Shown here piece by piece: positions 11,906 to 25,405 of a stretch of DNA of 64,000 nt. The translations under genes were made by a program, and so were the position numbers. This DNA comes from Condylostoma magnum. Lineage: Eukaryota > Ciliophora > Heterotrichea > Heterotrichida > Condylostomatidae. The stretch is from positions 63,259-127,258 of the forward strand of contig CAKKTI010000010.1 of the NCBI GenBank assembly GCA_920105805.1, read 5' to 3'. Position 1 is the stretch's first letter. Each line of letters begins with the position of its first letter. Below the pieces are notes generated by a model that had not been told where the DNA came from, searched no databases, and saw only the letters and a list, made by a program, of their open reading frames with translations.

Positions 11906-13369
11906 ATGGGTTGCAGTATAAATTGTGGCAGAAATTCCGGGGTGGATGAAACAGTAATTAAACCCTTTTCTAGATATAATCTAAGCATGATCTAAGATTT
12001 AAAGATAAGTCCAAATATTTTTGTAAAGAAGAACTACAGGTAGTTCTAGGATGTATATGTTGTTAAAAAAGTACTAGGCAAAGGAGCTTTTGGAACAGTA
12101 TCACTTTGCTACCATGCAATAACAGGTGTCAAAAGAGCAATTAAAAAGTTTCAAAAGGACATAAGCCCAACAATAAACAAAAATAAGTTAGAGAGAGAAA
12201 TTCAAATTTTGAAAGATTTAGACCATCCTAATATACTAAGAATTCATGAGTTTTTTGAAGATGATTTTCATTACTATCTAGTTATGGAGTACTGTAGTGG
12301 AGGAGAGCTGTTTAACGAAATAGTAAAGCGGAAGAAGTTTACTGAGTAATAGGCCGTTTTGGTTATAACTTAAATACTGTCAGCTGTTTCTTACTTGCAT
12401 GAATCAGGAATAACTCATAGGGACTTAAAGCCAGAGAACATTTTACTATAGGAAAAAGGGGACATTACAACTGTAAAAATAAGTGATTTTGGAGCTGCTG
12501 CTATATTTGATTAAAAGCCAATAATAGGCACATATGGAACTACTATGTATCTAGCTCCTGAGGTGATAACTGGAACTTATAGCTCAAAATGTGATATTTG
12601 AAGCTGTGGTATAATAACTTATGTACTTCTATCAGGTTGTGCTCCTTTCACGGGGCAAAATGACACAGAAGTTTTCTAATAAGTGTAAAAAATGTAGTAT
12701 TAATTAGACTCACTTAGCAGTGTTTCTTAAGACGCCTTAAGTTTTATAAAGTCTCTTTTAGTAGATGAGTCTAATCGTCCAACTGCAAGATAGGCTTTAG
12801 CTTCTGATTGAATCACTAATACATTCTAAATTTAACCTACTAAGAAAGATATTCGTTAGGTTTTGAGGAAATTGAGAACTTTTAAATAAACTAACAAGTT
12901 CAGAGAGGTAGTATAGACATATATTGCTATTTACTGTATACCGATGAGATAAGCTAAGGAGGTAAGAGCTTCTTTCTAAGCAATTGATACAGATAAAGAT
13001 GGTAGAATTTCAGCAAAAGAGCTTAATCTAGCATATTCTAGGGTTTTTGGGTATGATGTAGGGTAATAATCTGTCCAGAATATCATAAAATCAGTTAATG
13101 CTAGTGGATTAGACTATATTTGCTACACTGAATTTTTGAAAGCTAATATATCCCCAGAAGTACTTTTCACTGATGAGAATCTATTAGTGGCCTTCCAAAT
13201 GTTCGATGAAGAAGACAAAGGATATATTACCTCATAAGAGTTATAATAAGTTTTAGGAGATTGCATCAATGCCGACTCTTCAATATGAACAGCTTTGCAG
13301 TTGGCTATAGACAAAAATTAAGACAATAGAATTGATTTTTCTGAGTTTAAGAATGTAGTTTTGATTTAA
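11906..13369 (+). CDS. Calcium-dependent protein kinase (CDPK family)
   Basis: 487 residues. The N-terminus MGCS suggests myristoylation at Gly2 and palmitoylation at Cys3, hence membrane attachment. Kinase domain about 50-305: glycine loop GKGAFG, RAIKKF Lys, HRDLKPEN, DFG (DFGAAA), YLAPE and DIWSCG (Trp by TGA). After a junction helix there are four EF-hand positions from about 355 to 487: DTDKDGRIS and DKNQDNRID look competent, the second (VNASGLDYI) and third (DEEDKGYIT) less so. It must stop at TAA 13367, because the frame beyond has no TGA for hundreds of bases and would run antisense through PP2C. Confidence 0.95.
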
Positions 13370-13380
13370 AATCAGGTTTA

Positions 13381-14310
13381 CTAATGTTTGAATTTAACCA
13401 CTATGCAGGTCATGTTGTCACAGCCGAGACCTCCCCTTGAAGTAGTATCTGGGGCAAGGCAGTGGTTTAGAATTTACTCTACTATTGCTTAAACCGGTTA
13501 AGCTTCAATTCTTTAATATACGAATTCCACACACTCCTACGATGTCATTATATCTCAAATCCCGTCACATGCCAATACAAGAAAATCGACATTTCCAGTA
13601 GGAAGTGTTTTAATCTCAGGATGGGAAGTAATCATTTACCTTTCTAGAGAAACCTCAGGGTTTCTCTTATACTCTAAGTCTCCAATTGACCTGCTTAGGT
13701 TTAAATTGCCGTTGACTCTTCCGTCATAGCTAATAGAGCCTCCAGCAGCTTGTATCCTTTCCCTTTCCTCAGGCATTTCTGGTTTATGGTCTATGCTTAA
13801 TTCAACAGCTTATCCCTACACACCAGCTACGCATCTTGAGTCTCCGGCATTAGCTACAGTAATCAAATCCTAGTTAACCATAGCAACTACAGCAGTACAC
13901 CCAGCGTTAGAAATATCCCCAGGTCTTGTAGCATCAGGGTCATCAGGATTATCTGGTAATCTTGATAAAATGTCTTATAACTGTTACTACCCTTATTCTG
14001 AAAGTAAAATTCTGTCTATTTATAAAAATGTTTCTTATAAAGCTTCTGAGTAATTACCCAACTTGTAATTATTTCTCATTTTTAATTCATCTACAAATAC
14101 AGATTTCACGAATAGAGCCACTTCAGAGCCACCGTGGCCGTCAAATACACCAAAAATAGAGTTCTTTTAGTCTATGTCTAAATAAGCTATATCTGCGTCT
14201 TCCATTGATAGTCGCCAGCCCTGCATCTCGGAAACAGCAAACTCCATTGACTCGTTGTTACTGTATCTTGTAGATTTAGTGGTTTTTGGAGCATCTAGAT
14301 AAGCACCCAT
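13381..14310 (-). CDS. PP2C-type Ser/Thr phosphatase (PPM family)
   Basis: 309 residues, complete. The PPM motifs are in order: [82 protein letters not shown] (Trp by TGA) and [11 protein letters not shown]. The metal-binding Asp residues are present, so it should be active. The start MGAYLD is typical of ciliate PPMs and may be N-myristoylated. The end is a tandem TAG TAA (13378-13383). It is convergent with the CDPK (11 bp apart) and divergent from the WD40-channel gene with 58 bp between ATGs. Confidence 0.95.
13384..14307 (+). other. Antisense open frame, not a gene
   Basis: The CDPK frame stays free of TGA through much of this stretch, but its sequence is the antisense of PP2C. It is listed only because it decides that the CDPK stops at TAA 13367. 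Confidence 0.7.
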
Positions 14311-14368
14311 TTTATAGGAATTATTTTATAACAGTTAGTCTCGCAATAACCTTTTCACTAGTAATTAA
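14311..14368. promoter_or_regulatory. 58-bp divergent promoter region (PP2C/WD40-channel)
   Basis: AT-rich spacer between two divergent ATGs, which must contain both transcription starts or overlap the coding ends. No motif can be assigned. Confidence 0.4.
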
Positions 14369-17300
14369 ATGGCTTAATAGCTCTCGGCCGTCTTCAAAAC
14401 ATATATTGAAGATTAAGCTAATATTAATCAGGTTATTCATGCAATAAGCAAGCAGGAGTTCTATCCGACGGTAGAGACTATAACACCCCCTAATGGTCTC
14501 AATATTAATCAAATGATATGGTCCCCCTTGCACTAAGCGTATATATGTGCTTGCGATCAATCCTAAATTTATAAATTCTACTTAGATAACACTGAAGAAA
14601 GGTTTGAATAAACATTCGTTGGATTTTTTGATGAATATGAGGATGTAAAGGTAGCTAAATTGTCTAACACAAAGGAATTTTTAGCATTTGGAAGCAGTTT
14701 GGGTAGAATTCAACTTATAAGAATCTCTGATAACATAAATATACTGGCGACTGATACAATGAAAAATGCAGTTGATACTATTTCTTTTAGTAGGGATGAT
14801 AAATGACTTGTAATTACTTATTTCGGATCAAGTTAAGTGTCTGTGATAAATGTACCTTAAAGAACGCTAACTATAAGGTTTAACTGTGAAACTTAAATTA
14901 ATTCAGCTTTTGTTTCTCCTAGTGGGAGGAATATCGTCATTGCTTATAAAAGTATATAAATTTATAGCAGAGAGAGTGGAGATTTGGTTAGACAGATTAA
15001 ACCATTTGGACAGTATTAAATTTCATAGATGGTTTATACTAAGAGTCATTACATCATAACAGCTAATTCAAATTTTACGATTACTCTTATCAGCTACAAA
15101 AACAACACTAAATTACATACCCTATATGGGCATAATAGTGAGGTTCATTTCTTATAATTAGACTCTAAGGAAAAATACCTTCTATCAGCAGACTGAAATT
15201 GAAATCTAAAGCTATGAAGTCTGGTTACATATGATTTGATTATAAGCATTCCAACATACTCTGAAGGAATCATAAGTATAGGTTTACACCTAGACAAAAA
15301 CATTTTTTTCACAACTGAGGAAAACTAGCAAATCCGTATATGAAATGTCCTTGAGTTCCGCCCAAAACCAGCTCCAATAATCAGCATAAACAACGACAAT
15401 GACACCGGGGGTGGCCTTAACAACCTAGTTTTTAATAAAGACAAAACAATCGCCTATGCTTCCACCGAAGGTGGAATGGTTTTTGGATTTAATCTAAAAC
15501 AGCAGTCTATAATAACCAAATTCCTAGCACATCAGGACCCAATTATCAAATCAATGCACTATTTAATCAAAACTAACTAATTAGTAACTGTCACTAGTTA
15601 TGATAGAATAAAGGTATGAAGGCTTCAGGATAACGAGGAAGCGTTTAGAATAAGTAACGAGCATAGCTCAGGGAAATCTTTAGTAACTGAGAATGGAAAT
15701 CGGCTGATTATAGATGGACTGGAGAATCTGCATGTGTGGGATCTAGCTAAATAAGTGTAAATTCATACGTTCGAAGGTCATTCGAAAACTGTGAACTCGA
15801 TGACTTGGCTTGGGTCAACTACTGTTAAATTTTTGACCAGCTCGTAGGATGAAACTATCAGGATTTGGAATGTTATGAAATTAGAGCCTGAAGCTATGAT
15901 AAGGACAAGAAATGTAGAGATTCATGGGATAATTTCAAATAAATAAGGAGAAATGGCGATTTGCTCATGTCCTGATTACAGTCTTAGATTTTGGAATATA
16001 GAAAACAAGTTGTGTGATATTGTTTTACATGGGCATACTGGGAATATATTTGATATGATTCTAATTGGAGATAATGATCAGTTTTTATTGACTTCCAGTG
16101 CTGATAAAACTATTGGGGTTTGGTCGGTTTTTGAGTCAATGTTGTTAACCTAGATACCGTGCAAATAGGTCATAACAAAAATGCTGTAATTATCAGATAG
16201 AAAGGAGAAGAAGTTTTACATGGTGTCCTAAGACTCTCTATGCAGTATGGATAATCCATTAGAAATCAATTTCCCTGTAATTTATCCTGAGAATTCAAAT
16301 GTTTTTGCCTTTAGGAACTATATAAGTAGAATTCTAAACAATAAGCCTGTTACTTTTGACCCAGATTTCATTTAATATCTCCTACTTCCCCATAGAGTTA
16401 ATATCCTTCATATTTTAACTTACTGCATGAGAAGCAGAGAACTACGTCTTGCTATTAAGGCAGGGGCCTAAATCATCAAAACCTCTACAGATGACACCCC
16501 ATTATCGATCATAATAAGCAGAAAAAGCACAATAATGGCTGAAATTTTCATAAAGTATGTTGCTAAGTACATCACTGGATCAAACCCCGAGCAATTACGC
16601 TCAATGGAACATATGCTACCAGAGCTGCATACATACAATTTACCCTCTCTTCATAAATTCTACAATGCTATTTTCCCAAAACTAAAAGAAATGCCAATGT
16701 TTGGTATTCTGAGAAAGCAGCCTAGGATTATACTGGCAAAAGATATATCGAATATTGACTAGGAGGATTTTATAAAGAGAAAAGAAGAAACATTAGACTT
16801 CGAGAACGATGAGCCTATAGAATTCAGGAAAACCTTGATCAAGTTTTCTTTATAGCCTGGATGCTAAGCAGGAATTTAATTTATGGAAAGTTTGTTAGAA
16901 TGCAATAATATACAAGTCTTTAAAACCCAGTTGATAAATTGTATATTGCATTACAGATGGAACAGAGTGAAGTGGGTTTACTTAATTCAAGCTATACTTT
17001 ACTTGATAATGATGATTTTACTCACAATTCATACAATTTGATTTCCTAGTAACTACATAATCTGAATTTCCTTAATGAGTATAAATGCATTGTTTTTTAC
17101 TTATGAGCTGATACATTTTATAAAGGCTGCTAAGATATACATGTCAGATTTTACTAACTTTTTTGATATAATGAGAGTTGGGCTTGTCATAATCTACTTA
17201 GTCTTTGTATATCTTGACTGTGTTGAAGAATTAGTACTAAAAGCAATTCTATCCTCGTTGACTATCATAGTATGAATCAGAGGTATTACTTATTTAAGAG

Positions 17301-18202
17301 TATTTTCTAAAGCTAGACGCTTAATAAGGATTACTTTTGAAGTATTCAAAGATGTTCTACTGTTTTTATTCATCTTTTTTATCTTAACACTCAGCTTAGC
17401 AATAGTATTCTTTGTAGCCACCGATGATAACATCTCTTTTGCAGATTCTCTAGAGAAGATGTACTTACTTGATTTAGGTAAAATTTAAACTGAAATTAAC
17501 TAAGAAATCGAATGAGTTATCTTTGTTATCGCTACAATAGTAGCTCCAATATTCTTCCTACAATTCATTATAGTGCTCATGACTGATACTTTTGATAGAG
17601 TCTAAGAGTACATTGTTGCATTAGATACCAAAGAGTTTATCATCATAATCCTAGAAGCTGAGTAAGTTGTAGCCTGATTTACCAAAGGAGATAACATGAA
17701 TTACTTACAGCTATGCTAAAAACACGATAAATATAAATTCAATGATGATTAATGGGAGGGTAGATTTTAAACTGTAAGAAATGGCATTGACTAAGTTTAA
17801 AACTAATGTAAATATATTTCAAAAATGGATAAAAAGATTGATGAGCATAAGCTTTAGATGAATAAGTTGGTAAGTGGATACAAAAAACTGCATCAGAGAT
17901 TGGATGCAATCGATGGGAAATTTGAAGGCATTTAGAAACTGGAGGATAAAATGGACTAGTATTTCAGTTAGTTTAATGTAAGAAATGAAAGTGAAACACC
18001 GTAGTCTATAAGACCCAACTCTCGATACTAGGATTATTTAGAAACAAAGGCTGATAAAATTTTAGGATCTATGAATTCCATGAGATCTGAATCTAGTAAT
18101 CAAGCAGCAGGGAAACCCGGGAGTAGGTTTTCCAGAAGAGCAAGATAATCTAGTAGAAATAGTAGAAGGAATTTACTACGAGACAGTAGTTAGGTAAGTT
18201 GA
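14369..18202 (+). CDS. WD40-repeat/TRP-like cation channel fusion
   Basis: About 1277 residues in one frame. The first half (about 20-620) is a series of WD40 repeats, e.g. LHTLYGHNSEV then LLSADWNWNLKLWSL, HTFEGHSKTV then IRIWNV, and LHGHTGNIF then SADKTIGVWSV; many of the Trp are TGA. A linker (about 620-860) leads to six or so hydrophobic segments (about 866-1085), ending in a long S6-like helix (FLQFIIVLMTDTFDRV), as in TRP/polycystin-type ion transport domains. The C-terminus has a Lys/Gln-rich coiled coil and a Ser/Arg tail. It is presumably a membrane channel with a cytosolic propeller; ion and gating unknown. Stop is TAG 18191 or TGA 18200-18202. Confidence 0.85.
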
Positions 18203-18218
18203 ATTGCATTAAATCTTA

Positions 18219-21200
18219 CTATTCTACATAGCTTGGGTGATTGGTTGGGAGGGTTTTAAGTAATTGCTTTATATACGGTTTCATTTTCTCGAATTTTGAG
18301 GTTATCAAAAGTCTGGTGTAACTCGATGATTTAAGCTTTATTAGTCTGAAAATTTAGCTTATTATTATTTCATTGTAGAATTAGGTGTCTGGTAAGTCTT
18401 ACAGTTGAGAGATGAGTTAAATTATATTGTTTTTGCTTAATTAGAGCAGAATTAAAAAATCAAATACTTTTTCTATAAGATTTTGGTTTTGAATATCTTC
18501 TTTGTCACTTTACTCTATTGCAAATGTGATAAGATCTCTAAGTACATTAAGATAACTGACTAGCATACTTCTAGCTTCAATTTGTTAGTATAAACCATCA
18601 CGGCAAAAGGAGTCAAAAATATACATTAAAATCAAAGGTTGTTCTAATTATCTTAGCTATTAAAATACCCCACTTCATATTTTATCATTGTCTATTCTAT
18701 GATCTAAAGCTATACTTGCTGTTAGTTGTACTGCTATTGGTTCATTACTGTGATTTCTAAATAAACTTTAACAAAGAGAAAGTTTGTCTAGCTTTATTAG
18801 CTTTTCCATTTAAAATGGGATTTAAAGCTATTCTAAGTCAATCATGTAGAAGCAGTGTTGCCAGTATAATTGAATATCACAGCTAAAATGGGGCTTAAGT
18901 TCTTATATTTCTCTTTCAGTACAATATTACTATAAAACACTTATAGCTCTAGTTTTAGATGTATAAGAAACTTTATCATCTTAAGTATTATTGCTGTATG
19001 AAACCAATATTTGTATAATCTTTTCTCTCTCCATTCATTCAGCTAGTAATTATATTCTAAGCATATACAGATAATTTAAGTCATTAGTGGAATTCACAAT
19101 AAAGCAAGATGCTATTTCCTAGCATCCATTGCAATTTCATCCCCAAAGCTATGAAATCATATCCCTTTTATCTTCTTTTTAAATTCATTGCTATAAAAGA
19201 TCATTAATAAAGTTTTGCCTATCTCATTGAAATCTTTCACAGAATCTATTTATCAGCCAGAATAAGTTTTGTTTAGTAGTTTAGTTTTAGTTCTACATCG
19301 TAGCTGGAATTATGTCAAAGAGAATTTTAGATAATAGCTCTTATGGATTAGAAAAGTTGTTTTAATCATATCCTTCAATTTTAATTTGTTCAAGGTCTAA
19401 TAGGGATCTCTGTATCTTATATGCATTTTCATAATTTTAAATCTCTAATTCAAAGCGTTCTTTAGCTTAAACTTGTGAACTTCTTAAAATTTCTTTACAA
19501 GTTTGAATAATTAATGCTAGAATGCTCATTTGTCATTCTCCTAATTCATAATATTAGAGTATGTCTTTTAAAATTTCTACTTTCTTTTCCAGACTTTTAA
19601 TCTAGTCAATAACCTTTTTTATGCTGTTAAAACTAGGTTTTTACTCGTATTAGTTTCTAAACATGTTTTTTATAGCCAATTCTCTGAAATCATCAGGAGT
19701 TTTGCCCAAATAAGTCGCCATCATTACTAGATTATCTATAGTATATATATTTAGTTCATGTTATAGTATAAACTCATCCTTTCGCATTACGTAGTATATG
19801 GGCAGCTGTTATTTATTAATATGTCTATAAATTTCCTATATTTCATGAGAATATAGTTCAATGGACTTTTCAAACTAGCATTCCTCCTCAGCAGTTGGAT
19901 TTGATTATCGTACATGACTTTTTAATAGCTCTATTGAGTTTATGTAATTACTAATCTTTTAGCATTTATCCCCCTGTAGTCGATGTACTAGTTTTAAGGC
20001 GAATTATATTCTGGGATAATCTAGCCATTAAATCTGGTTAAGTATAAAATCTATCATACTAGTCAGCTCATTAGCCTCAACATCATTCTACAGTCCTGTT
20101 ATAATATCTTAGTAGTCTTCATCAAAAGGAGAGTTTATATCAAATTGGCAGCTGTCTTTTTTAATTTTTGGTTATAAAAATTGCATTTCTATAAAAGCTA
20201 TTACGGCATCTTACTAAGGAATGTTATAAACATTACAGAAATCTATTGCTAAAAATAAATCACTTGTTTTACTAAGAATTTGAGGTAATAGTGCAGTTAG
20301 TTCTTTATCAAAGCAGGGACTATCAAATCATTTTATATCAAATTCAATTTCTAACAGTTATAAAGTACAAGCCCAGTTAGAGTTAGCTTCAAGTTATTAT
20401 CAATTTTTCATTTATACTGGATTATTTTAAAGTATCGAAGAATCTATTCCCAGTTAGGAGATTGATTAAATTCTCTTATACTGGTTTTTAGTATATTTAA
20501 TTGCTCCTTGGAGTAGTTTTTGGGAATCATCTGTTGGAATAGTTAAAATGATATTGAGAGCTAATAAAATATCTATTTATTTAGAGTTTAGTACTCTTTA
20601 TAAAGCTTTTACTGAAATATCAGCCAAGTTTTAACTCTACTCCTTTGGGTTGTATTTAGCAATAAAGTTAAACATAAGCATTAAGCACTCATTATCATCT
20701 AGCAAACTTGTAATTTAATCGATTCTGTTATCATGAAGGAACTAATATGATAATAGGTCTGTTTGAATTTGATTTAAGGGAAAAGAATCTTCAGTATAAG
20801 TAGGTGTATCAGCTAATTATTCATATATTTGACTAAGTTTATTATTTGTGGTTTTATTACTACAAAAAGTGCTTATTTTAATAAGTTTTAAGATACGTCA
20901 CACTTTCTTAATCAATTTTAATACTTAATTTTTGTTCTAGCAGTATTAAATGCATCATTGTAGTAATTACAGTATCTTTTTATAGTTCTTTTAATCAATT
21001 TAAACTTCTATTATTTTTTGTATGATTTTCATAATTTTATTGCCGATTTAAGCTTTGTTTGATTAAGTATTCATAAGTGATTAGCAAACATTAAAAGTAA
21101 TATCCTAGTTCCTATATACAGATTTTTTAGCAAGCAATATCTTAAAATTCTAATTACTAATATTCAAGCAAAATGCAAGATGTTATAAATCATTCAAAGA

Positions 21201-24053
21201 TTTCCCAATTTTTTACTTTTTCTATTGATAATCATCTTCTATTCTTACTCTTTTTAGTGATCCATCCGATGATTCACTATACCTGGGTTAAAAACTGTTT
21301 CTATTGGTGTAATCCTCTATATAATTTTCCGCAAATTGCATGAATATATTCTTTTTAAGCTTTTTATCTTTATACTACTAGTAACTAAGACATACAAAAT
21401 GAGAATCTAACAGATTTTTCATTAATTGTAAATTGTTCCTTAGTTTTTCCTGTCTATCTAACCAATAAATCTCAAAATTGCAGTTGAGTATTTTCGATAA
21501 TTCTAATGCTGCATTTAAAAGCAAAGAGTACTTTTACTAGGTTTGAATGCTCAGGCTTTAAAATTCCCAGGTTGGTACATCTAGTTAATCAATACATTAT
21601 AGAACAAGCGTTGCAATAAACTCATTTCCCTACGACTCCATACCTTCTAGATTTATTTCTGATTTATCAATATTCTAGATAAACATTTCATTAAAAACAT
21701 CCTATTCAGTTATCCCTCCAACGATTTATACAAGAAGCATTGCATTTTCTTTAAAATCTCCTTATTATTAAGCTATTATATGCTGTAAAAACGCCAGAGG
21801 CTGTAGTGGATCTCTTATTCTAATTTTAGTTAACTCATACTGCATTGTTAGCTATTCCAATTATATCAATCGTTTACTGCTTATAAGCTATTCATGCTTA
21901 GAAGTCTTTTACTACAAACATTAATCAAGCATATTTTATAGATTCAATGTTAAAGGTTATTGATTTTTCGCTAATACTATACTAAGACATTAAGCCTTAT
22001 AATCAATGTCTTAGATTTCCATCAAAATAGCCTCAACTTTTGCAATCCAAACGCTGAATTACATCAATTACATATTTTCACACATATATTCAATATAATG
22101 CTTTAAAATTTCATCACAATTGATCTTTTTCTGCTCTGCAAATTTCCTTATGTTCTGATTAATCTCACTCTGTACTAAATTAGGGCAGTACACTCTATCA
22201 AGCATTAACTGTGCTATAGTGAAATTGTCCAAGTCTCCATCTTCTAGTTTTCCTATCTCAAATTTATACTTTTGCTATAGGGTTACTAATTCAATATACC
22301 TTTACTTAAGCTTGTATATTTTTTTATCAGGTTAGAATTTTTACAAAGAGATCGCTGTGCATGTAGAAGGCTTCATTCAATACTGTAAACTTTGAAAGTT
22401 TTGGGAGATTGAAGGAGCTTATAGTAGAATTTGAATTGTTTCATAAGCTTTAGAAGCTGAACGAGACACGATTTCTAGTTTCTAAGCTCTGCTGATTATC
22501 CAACTTTAAAATCTTTTGACTTGATCGGGGTTGAGAATAGGAATTATATCGTTTTAAAGTCATTGTGAAATTTAATTACAGTTTATTTCAAGAGGTATTG
22601 AGTTGAGTATGGCAAATAAGCTATCGTTATTGTATACTGCTTGATCTAGATAGCGTTTAGTTACTAAAATACCTTCTTCAATGCATTATAAGGAGAAAAG
22701 TTGCTGTATGTGCTATGCAATATTTTACTTTTGGAATTAATTATAACTTTTAAGGCTTTAGTTTGTATAAAGCTACCATGATACCATTAAATAAGTTTAT
22801 AAATTGTAAAGCTTCTGCTGAAGTTACCAGATCCCTGTATTGTAGCATTGCAGTTACTAGAAACTTTTCAAATTACTAATAGTACTTTTTAATATTTTCT
22901 TGTAAAGATTAGGCTTTAAATTACTTTCTTATATGATGAAATCTATTATATTATTAAATGTACACTCATCCTTTTAAGGTAACTTTTGTAGTAGCAGTAT
23001 ATATAAGTTAATTATTTGTTTTTTCTGTGTTGTTTTTTTAGATATTTAATACACTAAAAGTTTAAGTAGATTTATATTTAGTATATTGCTTTTAAAAGCA
23101 AATCTTTTTGCCTCTTCAATTTTATTATTTTCTATTAGCCAGATGAATTTTTAAGATTCTTAAGTATCTTATAATTGATATATAGCATTGGAAGATATAA
23201 AATAGCAATTTTGATTACTAAAACACTATCTTAAACTATCAAAATTGACTTCGGATTTAAAATTAACTTAAATATCCATTCCTAAAACTAATAATCCAGT
23301 TAATACACAGCAATTTCTTTCCTAACTCTTCTAAAGTAAAATTATATCAGAATTAGCATCTCAGTTTTAATTAGGAGCTAATGCTAGATCAATACACTCA
23401 TCACTTAATTCAATATCTGCAATAACTTACAAATTATTTTAGTCTACTATACTTAAGCTAAATTTACCCATAATTACAATCAAATTTTTAAATTCAATGC
23501 ATTTCTCCGCTCCTTTGCTTCAATCAACCTGTATTTTTACAGAATCTACAATAATTCCTTAATCCCATATACATAATCAGCTTTTATCAATTTTAAGTAA
23601 GGGGGGTAATCCTACATACTCTATAACAACCTGTTATCCTATTCCAATGCATTTATTTACAGTATAATCTTAAAGCATTACAATTAGTTCTTCATCTATT
23701 CATTCCATTCCAATTACTTTTTACTAGAAGGACCACTCTTACATAACCTACTGATCTATAAGTTATATTCCTTGTATTTTAAAACCATCTGAAATAGCTA
23801 AATGCTCTTTATGCTTTTTCACCTTTATTAATTCTACTTGGATTGATAAATTACTTATATACTCAATAGTGCCGTCTTGTGTACTTAATAATAATATTTC
23901 GTAATTTTTACCTATATAGAATACAGATTCAATTAATTAAATATTGTTTTCATCGAATTTCAAATCAGGTATTTAGAAAATCTAACATACTCCAAACTCC
24001 TATGCATCACTTATCTATCCTATATTATCCTTTTTGACTAAAACCTAATCCAT
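18219..24053 (-). CDS. Giant N-terminal propeller plus alpha-solenoid protein, unassigned
   Basis: About 1944 residues, one uninterrupted frame from ATG 24053 to tandem TAG TAA (18216-18221). The first ~330 residues are beta-rich (short hydrophobic strands, e.g. ILLLSTQDGTIEYI), like a degenerate beta-propeller. The rest is helical, with repeated Leu/Ile-rich amphipathic helices and no membrane segments. This layout is found in kinetochore Rod/KNTC1, NBAS/Sec39, spatacsin and some nucleoporins. I see no motif that decides among them. Many Gln are TAA/TAG. It is tail-to-tail with the WD40-channel gene (16 bp). Confidence 0.75.
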
Positions 24054-24101
24054 TTTTACCGCTAAATTTAAATATTTATGTATTACGAAAACTATAAATA
24101 T

Positions 24102-25283
24102 TTAAATGAAATACTAATTAATAATATCCGAGAATAAAGTGTGTACATCATGATCTTCAATTTATTGAATTTTGTTTATAATTTACTCGTTGATATACTC
24201 AGGAAATTTAGTTAGGAAGTACCTTGCTGCAATGAATTTATGTTGCTCTATAAATTTATTTATTTACCACTCACCAAAAAAAGATCCTCCTTTAAAAATA
24301 GCTTTTTCAATTGATGGCTTACCATACAGTCTAATAATTGTTTCATCATTTCTGTAGTAATTAAAATGATCAATAAACTGGGATTAGGAATCTCTTAGAT
24401 ATCAAAGAATGTTTATTACTTGTTTTTTATTAAAGAATCTTAATGCCTAAGGCTTCTCATAGAAGGATTTCGCAAGGCAAAAAGCTTAATTTCCGGTAAG
24501 AAAATGCGAGTAACTTACTAAAAGATGTAATTATCTGTAATTAAAGGAAACAATGTCTCCAAAGATAGAGTCTTAAGGCTCTAAAGAGTTCTGAATTCCA
24601 TAAATTCCAGAGTAATCTAACTGGCACGTTGAGTTGTAATCAATAAATTAAAGCAATCCCATGAGTTCTTATTATTATCTCAAAATTAATTCCTTGTCAT
24701 AGCAACGTTTGACAGTATAATAATCAATAGAGATTTTAAATATAGCCTGGATTTTTTCATTTATTACTTGAATTACATGCTATTAATCAAAAGATATCAA
24801 TAACAGCTTTATTATACTTAATCTGAATTTTCTTAATTTTATATTTGAGCTAGGATAGCTAATACTTCTCGTTTACAAGTAATTTTATAGATTTTTGACT
24901 TCTTCTTATTGAGTATCTAATTTAACTCTAATATTTATTGCTTATTATACTGCATTTTCTTTCTATTCCTCAGTTAAATTTTAATCCTCCAGAAAATCTT
25001 TTAGATCTAGAAGCAAATGATTAGTGTTTTCTTGAGGGAAAGTAATTGAATTTATTTCATTTCAGACCTTATTTCTCTTTCTTTCAATATAAGATCATTA
25101 AGCTGATACTCGTTATTCTAATAATTACTCAAATCACTTGTAATATTTTTTACAAGTTCTTTACATAATAACAATCTCATATTCGTTAAGAAAAGTTCCG
25201 ATTCCTCCTACACCGAAAATAGAAAAACTATCTGGACTTCCTCCAACCATCAAATTTCTGGATAAACTTGTAAAACTAGCCAT
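24102..25283 (-). CDS. Unassigned helical protein, Ser/Gly-rich N-terminus
   Basis: About 393 residues; starts MASFTSLSRNLMVGGSPDSF, then a long helical/coiled-coil stretch (QRVSAQWSYIERKRN, QNLTEEQKENAVQQ), followed by mixed sequence with IRLYGKPSIEKAIFKGG near 310. No membrane segment or family motif recognised. The stop is placed at TAA 24102-24104. TAG 24114 is an earlier option. Its frame continues without a shift into the giant gene's ATG 48 nt downstream, so a joined reading cannot be excluded from sequence alone, but the AT-rich gap looks non-coding. Same strand as its neighbours. Confidence 0.68.
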
Positions 25284-25405
25284 TTAGAATTATTAGATTT
25301 ATGCATAATTTCCTTTTAAAGCATTACGTCTTATAAAAATTTATTTTATACTTAATCTGGCTCTAGTAAAATTATTCTATTACTTTAACAAAAATATTAT
25401 TACTA

